NCBI GenBank assembly: GCA_964485635.1
Contig: CAZAJS010000040.1
Span: forward strand, 1 to 10,299
Reading direction: 5' to 3'
Origin: CAZAJS01 sp964485635
GTDB taxonomy: Bacteria; Pseudomonadota; Gammaproteobacteria; Francisellales; Francisellaceae
DNA: 10,299 bases
Position numbers and translations under genes: made by a program. How positions within the stretch are numbered: position 1 is the first letter of the stretch; each line of letters opens with the position of its first letter. Below are positions 1 to 7,210 of the stretch, piece after piece. A model generated the notes under the pieces. That model was not told where the DNA came from. It worked only from the letters and a program-made list of their open reading frames with translations, and ran no database searches.

Positions 1-93
1 TGTTTTAACTTAATTATGGCTGAATCTATTAGTGTAAACAAAGGTTTAAGAAAAGTAAATGATAAGAATTCAATTGTTAAAAGGCGCAATGAA

Positions 94-122
94 TTGCCTC
101 ACAACACGAAACCCTTTATACT
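94..122 (+). promoter_or_regulatory. Probable sigma70-type promoter of ftsK-lolA
   Basis: A -35 element TTGCCT (94-99) and a -10 element TATACT (117-122) are separated by exactly 17 bp. They match the consensus at 4 of 6 and 5 of 6 positions. Transcription would begin near 129-130, which gives a leader of about 43 nt before the ATG at 173. This matters for the ftsK start, because the in-frame TTG at 128 would lie at or before the first transcribed base. The match is seen directly; promoter activity is inferred. Confidence 0.55.
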
Positions 123-172
123 AGTTTTTGCATAATTCACAGATAAGCAAAATAAAAAGCGTATTCATCAGT

Positions 173-2755
173 ATGGCAAAAACAAAATCATCAAATCAAA
201 CTTCCAGTCAAATGTTGCAATACGGTGATAAGGCGGTTGCCCTTAGTCGTATTAAGTTAGCAGCATTATGTGTTATTGGTGCTGTTCTATTATTTTTATT
301 ATTAGCGCTTTTTTCTTATCATCATCAAGATCCAAGTTTGACACAAACGATCCAACCAGCGACTGAGGTGCAAAACTATGGAGGGATTGTTGGAGCTTAT
401 GCTGCTGATTTGATTTTATCAATATTCGGAGTTTTTGGGTTTTTATTGCCATTTGTGATTGTTTTTGGTATTTGGGTAACTTTTTTAGAGGATTATTCAT
501 TTGCTGAAAGTAGTATTGGCTTAATGCTTTTACGCATTTTAGGATTTATTTTACTATTTATTGGTGGTAGCAGCATTGCGAATATTTTATTTCAGCCGAT
601 TTCTGGATCTTTGCCTCAAGGAAGTGGCGGCATCCTAGGGGGGCTTATTGCTCAATATGCTGATGCTTATTTTGGTGTTGTTGGTAGCATTCTATTACTC
701 ATTGTTGTACTGCTATTAGGGCTTACATTTATGTCCGGCACATTATGGTTGACTGGCATTGTTAATTTAGGACAAGGCATTCAAAAAATGTCTCGCCTTA
801 TAAAGCAATTTATTATGTGGTCAATCAAAAATATCAAAACAACAACCATTTCGATAGGTCAATTATGGAAACAGTGGCGTTTAAAGAAAAAACATCAAAC
901 AATGAATAAAAAAAACCAAACACATGGTCAACAATCTGATGAAACGGAGACATCAAGAGTATCTGAGCATCAACATATTATTTATCAACAGCCAAAACAA
1001 CCGACAGTTGATGCTGAATGCTCCGATGAGTTAGACACGATGGCATCAAGCAACATGCCTGAAATCACTATTCCTTCAAAACAGCCATTTGCCCCACAAC
1101 AAGTATCATCAACAGCACAAACAACACACTCATCAGACCAACTAGCTGATGATGGACATACAACACAAGATTCTAAAATTGAATTGACACAACAACAAAC
1201 ACAACAGGTTCAGGCTTATGATGATACATTACAACAAATGCCACAAGTTAATGAAACGAATGATTCAGAAAAACACGCTGTACAACAGGCTAAGCCAACC
1301 TTAGCACTTCTTGATACACCACAGCCAACATCGAATGGTATTACGCAAGATAAATTGGACCAAATGGCTGACCTTTTAGCAGAACAGCTAAATAACTTTG
1401 GCGTATCAGCTGAAGTCGTTGGATCATTTCCAGGACCGGTGATTACACGTTTTGAAATTGAATTAGGACCGGGGGTCAAAGTCAGTAAATTAAGTGGGTT
1501 ATCACAAGATTTAGCCCGTGCTTTATCAGTAACTGGAGTACGCATTGTTGAAGTGATTCCTGGTCGACCCTATGTAGGCATTGAAGTGCCTAATGAGCAT
1601 CGAGAAATGGTTTATTTACAAGAAATCATGCAAGATCCTAACTTTTCTAAACAAAATTCCGCGTTAACCATGGGATTAGGGAAAGATATTGCTGGTAAAC
1701 CTATTTCTGCTAACCTTGGGAAAATGCCCCATTTACTTGTGGCAGGGACTACCGGATCTGGGAAATCAGTCGGTGTTAATGGCATGATTTTAAGCATGTT
1801 GTATAAAGGTAAGCCGGATGATTTACGCTTTATTATGATTGATCCTAAAATGTTAGAGCTATCTATTTATGAAGATATTCCACATCTGTTAACTCCTGTT
1901 GTGACTGATATGAATGAAGCGGCTAACTCCTTGAAGTGGTGTGTTAAAGAAATGGATCGACGCTATGCACTCATGTCAGCCGCAGGGGTGCGCAATATTA
2001 GTTCTTTAAATGATAAAATTGTTAAAGCAGATCAAGCTGGCCAGCCAATGAAAGATCCGTTATGGCTTAAACAAAATAAAGATCAAGATCCAACTGAAGC
2101 ACCTGTTTTAGAAAAATTACCTTATATTGTCGTCGTTGCTGATGAGTTTGCTGATATGATTATGGTGGTCGGTAAGAAAGTAGAAGAATTAATTGCACGA
2201 TTAGCGCAGAAAGCTCGTGCAGCTGGGATTCATTTAATTTTAGCAACCCAAAGGCCATCTGCTGATGTGGTAACAGGATTGATTAAATCAAATATACCAG
2301 CACGGATTGCATTTCAAGTATCCTCTAAAAATGATGCAAGAATTGTAATGGATCAGCATGGTGCTGAACAATTATTAGGGCAAGGTGATATGTTGTATTT
2401 ACCACCAGGAAAAAATATTCCCATGCGAGTGCATGGTGCTTTTGTTTCTGATGGTGAGGTGCATCGTGTTGTTGAGGCATGTAAAGCATTAGGGCCGCCT
2501 TCTTATATTGATCAAGTTACAGAAGAATCTGGAGATAGTGAAACGCAAGTTGATAATGCTGAAGACCAAGATCCATTGTATGATGAAGCGGTTGCAATTG
2601 TCATTGAAACGCAAAAAGCTTCAATTTCAAGTGTGCAAAGACGTTTACGTGTTGGGTATAATCGAGCCGCACGTTTAGTTGAATCAATGGAAGCAGCTGG
2701 TGTTGTTTCAGCCATGGACAATGGTGTTCGTCAAGTTTTAGTTAAAAAGGAGTAA
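173..2755 (+). CDS. ftsK: DNA translocase FtsK (cell division / chromosome segregation)
   Basis: This 860-residue septal DNA pump clears the chromosome terminus from the closing septum and activates XerCD recombination at dif. The N-terminal part has about four membrane segments (near residues 28-48, 80-104, 114-134 and 167-188). A Gln/Thr-rich linker follows (about 243-385), shorter than in E. coli, whose FtsK is about 1,330 residues. The motor domain carries Walker A GTTGSGKS (525-532), Walker B VVVADE (D657, E658) and the stretch beginning LATQRPSADVVTGLIKSNIP. The C-terminal gamma winged helix (about 796-860) contains GYNRAARLVES, with N830, R834 and E837 at the positions that contact KOPS DNA in E. 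coli FtsK. The frame is open back to a TTG at 128, but the promoter at 94-122 places that codon at the transcription start, so I chose ATG 173. No clear Shine-Dalgarno precedes it. Confidence 0.97.
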   Translation: MAKTKSSNQTSSQMLQYGDKAVALSRIKLAALCVIGAVLLFLLLALFSYHHQDPSLTQTIQPATEVQNYGGIVGAYAADLILSIFGVFGFLLPFVIVFGIWVTFLEDYSFAESSIGLMLLRILGFILLFIGGSSIANILFQPISGSLPQGSGGILGGLIAQYADAYFGVVGSILLLIVVLLLGLTFMSGTLWLTGIVNLGQGIQKMSRLIKQFIMWSIKNIKTTTISIGQLWKQWRLKKKHQTMNKKNQTHGQQSDETETSRVSEHQHIIYQQPKQPTVDAECSDELDTMASSNMPEITIPSKQPFAPQQVSSTAQTTHSSDQLADDGHTTQDSKIELTQQQTQQVQAYDDTLQQMPQVNETNDSEKHAVQQAKPTLALLDTPQPTSNGITQDKLDQMADLLAEQLNNFGVSAEVVGSFPGPVITRFEIELGPGVKVSKLSGLSQDLARALSVTGVRIVEVIPGRPYVGIEVPNEHREMVYLQEIMQDPNFSKQNSALTMGLGKDIAGKPISANLGKMPHLLVAGTTGSGKSVGVNGMILSMLYKGKPDDLRFIMIDPKMLELSIYEDIPHLLTPVVTDMNEAANSLKWCVKEMDRRYALMSAAGVRNISSLNDKIVKADQAGQPMKDPLWLKQNKDQDPTEAPVLEKLPYIVVVADEFADMIMVVGKKVEELIARLAQKARAAGIHLILATQRPSADVVTGLIKSNIPARIAFQVSSKNDARIVMDQHGAEQLLGQGDMLYLPPGKNIPMRVHGAFVSDGEVHRVVEACKALGPPSYIDQVTEESGDSETQVDNAEDQDPLYDEAVAIVIETQKASISSVQRRLRVGYNRAARLVESMEAAGVVSAMDNGVRQVLVKKE
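2747..2752 (+). promoter_or_regulatory. Ribosome binding site of lolA
   Basis: AAGGAG lies within the last codons of ftsK, 7 nt before a GTG. It is the strongest Shine-Dalgarno in the window and supports the GTG at 2760 as the lolA start. Because it is inside ftsK, translation of the two genes is probably coupled. Confidence 0.75.
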
Positions 2756-2759
2756 TAAC

Positions 2760-3392
2760 GTGATCCAACAATTTCAACGATATATTTATTTTATTTTATG
2801 CATGCTAAGTATCTTAGGGTTACCGGCTTTAGCAACAGCAAATACACCCACTGAGCAATTAGCAACATTGTTAGATCATTCATATATGTCAGCTAAATTT
2901 AAGCAAACCGTAACTAATGGCCATGATCATGTGATCAGTGAAAGTCAAGGACAGTTATGGTTAAAGAAACCAGATGGGTTTAAATGGCAAGTCAAAAAAC
3001 CTCAGCAGCAAACGATTGTTTCTGATGGAAAAGAGTTAATGAATTATGATGCTGATTTAAAACAAGCCATTGTTAAACCAGTTCCTGACAATGTTGCTCA
3101 AACGCCTTATTTAGTATTACTCAAAAGTCAAAATACTCAGCAAATGAATGATTTATTTCATATCACTTCAGATGAAAAAAATCAATTTATTTTAAAACCT
3201 AAAAAAGAACAAGGTAGTGCCATTAAGCAAGTGGTCATGACTTTTGAAAATGATCAATTGCATCAGCTTATTATTCAAAGTGTTACAGGGCAGCAAACAA
3301 AAGTCCAGCTTAGTGATGTTCAGTTTCATCAAATCAGTGATGATACATTTAAATTTTTAGTTCCTAAAGGGACCGATATTATTCGTCAATAA
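2760..3392 (+). CDS. lolA: Outer-membrane lipoprotein carrier protein LolA
   Basis: This 210-residue periplasmic chaperone takes lipoproteins released by the LolCDE ABC transporter and hands them to LolB at the outer membrane. A Sec signal peptide is clear: a hydrophobic core at about residues 10-25 and a cleavage site near ALATA-NT (about 28). The mature protein follows LolA order: AKFKQTV, then GQLWLKKPDGFKW, then IVSDGKELMNYD, then TPYLVLL, and a C-terminal FKFLVPKGTDII. The residue aligned with E. coli LolA Arg43 (WVKRP) is Lys70 here (WLKKP), which keeps the charge. The gene begins with GTG only 4 bp after the ftsK stop, and ftsK-lolA is a common gammaproteobacterial pair. In E. coli rarA and serS follow lolA; here the next sequence is a mobile-element scar. 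Confidence 0.95.
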   Translation: MIQQFQRYIYFILCMLSILGLPALATANTPTEQLATLLDHSYMSAKFKQTVTNGHDHVISESQGQLWLKKPDGFKWQVKKPQQQTIVSDGKELMNYDADLKQAIVKPVPDNVAQTPYLVLLKSQNTQQMNDLFHITSDEKNQFILKPKKEQGSAIKQVVMTFENDQLHQLIIQSVTGQQTKVQLSDVQFHQISDDTFKFLVPKGTDIIRQ

Positions 3393-3646
3393 GATTGATG
3401 ACTGTACAATAATTTGCAAATCTCGTTTTTAAATTAGGTTCTGTGAACCAAAAAGCTATAAGGTTTAAAAATAACTGATATTTAATAAAATAGTGCATTC
3501 ATCTGTTGCAACGATGTGACTTTTGGCGTGCAATGATTTTGTGAAAAACAAGCTAATCTAAAAGCCACATTATGAATTATTACATATCACCATAAGATTA
3601 GGAAAAGATTTATGCATTTTTATCAACAATAAAATGGATACATATC

Positions 3647-3811
3647 AAGGATAAGGGCTCACTGAGAATTTATAGAAGCAATTTATTTATATATAGGCTG
3701 TCAATGCTTCCTGCATATTACGGTCACTATCGCTCAATACATAAACGCTTTAAGTGTTGGTCTGATAAGGGGATATGGTGACACAGTTTAGTGGTATTAA
3801 TGGTCGATAGG
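3647..3811 (+). pseudogene. Decayed IS5-family transposase, N-terminal (DUF4096-type) fragment
   Basis: Three short blocks in two frames resemble the N-terminal region of IS5-family (IS1031/IS427-like) transposases. Block 1 (3672-3704) reads IEAIYLYIGCQ, like the family's IEAI-YLYRTGCQW. Block 2 (3704-3778), in another frame, starts MLPAYYGHYRSIHKRF and continues with a Trp, ending SDKGIW, then meets TGA. This matches the family pattern of LP-YG-W--VHKRF--W---GIW. Block 3 (3794-3808) reads VLMVD, like the LM(I/V)DST that opens the catalytic domain, but it lies only about 6 codons after GIW where about 15-20 are expected. The shift between blocks 1 and 2 fits loss of about 7 nt encoding WR in GCQWRMLP. 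Weak upstream similarity (KDKG, 3647-3658) may be the linker before block 1. The rest of the transposase and any terminal repeats are gone, so it cannot be active. Family assignment is from memory of conserved patterns. Confidence 0.75.
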
Positions 3812-3836
3812 TGATGTTAGATCAACTTTTAAATTA

Positions 3837-3852
3837 TCCCTAAAAATAGGGA
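3837..3852 (-). terminator. Weak hairpin downstream of tamB, possible terminator
   Basis: TCCCTA-AAAA-TAGGGA forms a perfect 6-bp stem with a 4-nt loop, about 32 bp beyond the tamB stop. Read on the minus strand it is followed by TAATTTAAAAG, which has only a poor U run. It may end tamAB transcription, but the stem is short. No better candidate is visible on either strand of the gap. Confidence 0.3.
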
Positions 3853-3883
3853 AACTATCTTGATAAGCAGCTATTAAAGAAAA

Positions 3884-6800
3884 TTAATCTTTTGAGTGGG
3901 TACGATATAGTAAGCGAACACTTTTAATATCATTACTTTTCAAACTGCCACTAAGCTCTAATTTTGGTGTAATAAACAAAGAAACAATGCCTTCTTGTAA
4001 ACCATTAAAAAGTCCCATGCCATACCCTAACCGGATGCGGTTTGTCACACCTGTACTAACGAAAACGGCTGTATTATTTGGTCCACTTGTTGTGATATTT
4101 TGGTCACCTGGGCCACTTGTGGCATCCAGTGTTCCAACAGACACATCAGTATCTAAGTATTGTTGTAAAGGGCGTAATAATGTTTGATTAATAGATTGTC
4201 GAAGGGCAAAATTTAAAGCGGTTTGAGTAATCGCTTCATTACTTTGAAGTTGCTGGCTTTGTTGAGTTTGACTTAATGTTTGCCCGAATATGATAAAAGA
4301 AAGAATGTCAGCTTGCGGCATGGTAGGATTGGAAAATAATCGCATTGATGGGTTTTGTGCTGAACCTGTAATTTCAATACCAATTTCGTCAGGCACATTG
4401 GATTGAGACATACGCAGGCTTGTTGGAATGGTATAGTTAGCTTCTATTTTTAAAGTCGGATTCTTCAAATTATTATTATTAAATACAACTTGTGAATCTG
4501 ATGATAATGTGAAGCGCTTTCCATATATTTCAAAAACACCATCAGATAAATATAAAATTCCTTTACCAATGATTGGCGCATTTACATTTGAAATAACTTG
4601 TAAAGAGCCTTTCAAGTAGGTATTAAGTCCAAAACCAGAGACTTTCAAATCATTACCTAATGTCATATCAATATTAAGTTTTAATGGATAATTTGCTTTT
4701 TTTTCTGCATGATAAGGCATGTCGATATTCGGAGGAATATTGGTATATGTAACATCATCTGCAATCGTATTTTGTTCAGCTGTATTTTTAATTTTTTCAG
4801 CATTAATTTGGGCTTGATCAATATGAATTTTGCCCTGTAGATTGATCATATCATCAATGGTTAAATTTAAGTTAGGTGACATGGTAAGTTGAATATCTTC
4901 CGTATTTAAAATGGGTAGCTTATCCCCTTGAATATCTAAATCGCATTTAAGACCATCTTGACCATTTAAATGACCTGAGATTTTAAATGGTTGCTTTTGG
5001 ATTTTACCTTGACTTGTTAACGTTAGTTTTAAAGGCGGGGCTAAATAGGCATTTGCATTTAAATCATCAATTTGTATTCCATAAGGAATTAGGTCTGCTT
5101 GAGTATCTGTTAAGTCAATTCTACCATGCCATTGTGGGTTTAAAAGTTCATTCGAAAAGTGAATTTCACTATTTAGTTGGCCTTGATTTACATGAAGTAA
5201 CGTTTGTGGTAAAAATTTATTTAATTGGGTTAAATCTGGCAAATTTGTGATTAAATAACCATCTAAACTGGCATTACTTAAATCAGATAAATCAAAGTGT
5301 TGGCTTTTTATCTGGCCTTGTATGGTGTCTTTTTGCGTTTTGACATTAAATGATCCTTGTAATAGATGATTTTGAAGTGTTAGATCACCTGTAAAATCTT
5401 TTAAGTGAATTTGGCCTCCTTGTGAAAAATGGTTTCCATACATTACACTGGGTAATTGAACTTTGCCAGGTTCAGATTTGAGTGTTAGGTTGCCCTGTGC
5501 TGGTTGACTATTTTTTTGCTGGTAATGCCCTTTAAAATCAATACCGCCTGATGCATTTTGAATCGGAATAAAATGATTTAAGCTTAAATTATTTAAATAA
5601 CCCTTCAGTGTAGCATTATGACTTTTAGGTGTCCAATTAAAGTCAATGTAAGCTGTACTGCCAAACTGATCAGCAATTTGAAGTGGTGAAAGCTTTAAGT
5701 GGTCTGGTTGCCATTGTAATTGAGAGATACTATTTAATTGCATTTCTATTTGACCGAATAGTAATGCTAAGTGATTAATGGTTAAATCAATTTGGTTCGT
5801 TCTTAGCGTTTTAATGAGACCTGTTAAATGAATTTTTTGATTATGAATTTGGCTATTTAAGCTTACATTTTCCGTTTGATTTTTGTTTTTATTAGCAACA
5901 AAGGTTAGCTCAGATACAATGGGTTGATCTAACCATGCAATATTTTTCAATAATAATTGGGATTGTAAATGAATGTTTCCATTTGATTGAACTAAAATAT
6001 CCCCTTGACTTTGAATCTTACCACTTAATTTTGAAAAATAGTGATTGACTTGATGGATATTGGTATGCCAATTGACTTGTTGAATCTTAGCTTGAGCCCC
6101 TTTTGCTTGAACATTTACATGATCTTGATCAAGCACGTTTGTTAATGAAGCCTTTTTAATGTTCCATTGCTGGTTATGAACATTAAAGTTAAATTGACAA
6201 TTAATTGGTTGACCATCCCAAGTATTATGGCATTGATGTGTAGAAAGATGAAACCCTTGATCATCTGTTTTAAATTGTCCAGTAATATTGCTAATTAAAA
6301 GTTGATTTTTTCTGGGAGAAAGCTTGGTTTTAATAGGGCTTTTTAAATTGATAGCCCAACCAAAGTAAGGTTGTTTAGCGTTTGGGTAAACAAGTTTTAG
6401 GTAAATGTTGCGCTGATGCGTTGATGTGGCTTTAAGAATGATTTGTTGATGCTGAAATATTGTATTAAAATTCAGTTTTGTTTGATAACTAGGTGAAAAA
6501 ATTGCCATTTCACCAAATAAGTTAAAATCATTCATTAAATCACCGGTAACTGATAGATCATTACCATTAATCTTTGTTGATCCAGAATGATAGTTAAGAT
6601 TAAAATTAATATGGCTGTCAATTGGTGGGTTTAATATTAATTCACTTGAACGTAAAGCAATATCCATTGTGTCATAGGCTTTTAAAAAACCATGCTGCCA
6701 TTTCAGTTGATCATTAATTAATGATAACTGATGAATCTCAATATCTTGGCCTGAAAAAACATTTTTTTGATTGACATTAACATTGATATCATTGATTAAA

Positions 6801-7210
6801 ATCGAATTTGCTTGTAATGGCATTGGCATGACGAATTTAGAACGATTGTTATCAGTTTTCTGCTGCTGCGAGGATGATTGCTGGGGTGGTTTTACAGTTA
6901 GATTTAATTGATCTGAGGCAAGTTGTTTAACAGATAAATGACCCCATAAGAGTGGAATTAAATGGCTATCTAGATGTAGATTTTTTATTTGTAAATGAAT
7001 CGTTTGATTGTCAATCGTAAATTCAGGAATATTTAGTGCATCAATACGGCCGCTAATATGCCCCTGAAAATGGACACCATAAGGGCTTAAAACTTTATTA
7101 GTTACCCATTTCGTTACATTTAAACCAGGTGTGGTGAATAGTAATAAAAACAATACACTCACAATGCTTAATAAAATGAATAAAATAACGCGTGTTAATT
7201 GTTTAATCAT
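3884..7210 (-). CDS. tamB: Translocation and assembly module inner-membrane protein TamB (AsmA-like/DUF490)
   Basis: TamB-family proteins are long beta-taco (AsmA-like) proteins anchored in the inner membrane that span the periplasm. They work with TamA in outer-membrane protein insertion and, in E. coli, in phospholipid transport together with YhdP and YdbH. This 1,108-residue protein (E. coli about 1,259) has one N-terminal membrane anchor (about residues 8-27), no cleavage site, a short Gln/Ser-rich break near 110-122, and a long region of amphipathic beta repeats. The TamB C-terminal domain covers about 770-1108. It includes GVFEIYGKRFTL, IEITGSAQNPSMRLFSNP, QADILSFIIFGQ and a final VTNRIRLGYGMGLFNGL stretch like the end of E. 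coli TamB. It starts with ATG within ATGA, overlapping the tamA stop by 4 bp, so it is probably translated by coupling to tamA. Identity is firm from both ends and from the tamA partner. Confidence 0.94.
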   Translation of the reverse strand: MIKQLTRVILFILLSIVSVLFLLLFTTPGLNVTKWVTNKVLSPYGVHFQGHISGRIDALNIPEFTIDNQTIHLQIKNLHLDSHLIPLLWGHLSVKQLASDQLNLTVKPPQQSSSQQQKTDNNRSKFVMPMPLQANSILINDINVNVNQKNVFSGQDIEIHQLSLINDQLKWQHGFLKAYDTMDIALRSSELILNPPIDSHINFNLNYHSGSTKINGNDLSVTGDLMNDFNLFGEMAIFSPSYQTKLNFNTIFQHQQIILKATSTHQRNIYLKLVYPNAKQPYFGWAINLKSPIKTKLSPRKNQLLISNITGQFKTDDQGFHLSTHQCHNTWDGQPINCQFNFNVHNQQWNIKKASLTNVLDQDHVNVQAKGAQAKIQQVNWHTNIHQVNHYFSKLSGKIQSQGDILVQSNGNIHLQSQLLLKNIAWLDQPIVSELTFVANKNKNQTENVSLNSQIHNQKIHLTGLIKTLRTNQIDLTINHLALLFGQIEMQLNSISQLQWQPDHLKLSPLQIADQFGSTAYIDFNWTPKSHNATLKGYLNNLSLNHFIPIQNASGGIDFKGHYQQKNSQPAQGNLTLKSEPGKVQLPSVMYGNHFSQGGQIHLKDFTGDLTLQNHLLQGSFNVKTQKDTIQGQIKSQHFDLSDLSNASLDGYLITNLPDLTQLNKFLPQTLLHVNQGQLNSEIHFSNELLNPQWHGRIDLTDTQADLIPYGIQIDDLNANAYLAPPLKLTLTSQGKIQKQPFKISGHLNGQDGLKCDLDIQGDKLPILNTEDIQLTMSPNLNLTIDDMINLQGKIHIDQAQINAEKIKNTAEQNTIADDVTYTNIPPNIDMPYHAEKKANYPLKLNIDMTLGNDLKVSGFGLNTYLKGSLQVISNVNAPIIGKGILYLSDGVFEIYGKRFTLSSDSQVVFNNNNLKNPTLKIEANYTIPTSLRMSQSNVPDEIGIEITGSAQNPSMRLFSNPTMPQADILSFIIFGQTLSQTQQSQQLQSNEAITQTALNFALRQSINQTLLRPLQQYLDTDVSVGTLDATSGPGDQNITTSGPNNTAVFVSTGVTNRIRLGYGMGLFNGLQEGIVSLFITPKLELSGSLKSNDIKSVRLLYRTHSKD

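Larger units (their letters stand above)
3393..3883. other. lolA-tamB convergent intergenic region with a mobile-element scar
   Basis: This 491-bp gap lies between the stops of lolA (+) and tamB (-). Its right half holds a decayed IS5-family transposase fragment, and a small hairpin lies close to tamB. In the left part (3393 to about 3640) I recognise no gene. It has one short perfect inverted repeat, GGTTC-TGT-GAACC (3437-3449), without a following T run, so it is not a convincing terminator. It could be an eroded insertion end, but I cannot show this. No trace of rarA or serS is visible. Confidence 0.8.

Noticed and set aside
71..98. Possible operator of overlapping short inverted repeats (CAATTG, CAAT-GA-ATTG) at the ftsK -35
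   Set aside because: The arms are only 3-4 bp and AT-rich sequence gives these by chance; no known regulator site is matched.
16..135. A 39-codon plus-strand open frame from ATG 16 to TAA 133-135
   Set aside because: It runs across the ftsK promoter, resembles no family I know, and the frame is also open to the window edge, so it could be chance. The DNA is AT-rich and short open frames are expected.
1095..1300. CAA/ACA-rich tract as a nucleotide repeat or foreign insertion
   Set aside because: It encodes the Gln/Thr-rich FtsK linker, which is normally low-complexity and variable in this family, and the frame is intact.
3437..3449. GGTTC-TGT-GAACC hairpin as a lolA terminator
   Set aside because: The stem is only 5 bp and no T run follows on either strand.
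4987..5250. An 87-codon plus-strand open frame antisense to tamB
   Set aside because: It lies wholly inside the well-supported tamB gene and its leucine- and valine-rich product looks like a shadow of the beta-repeat codons. The 3987-4187 antisense frame is rejected for the same reason.
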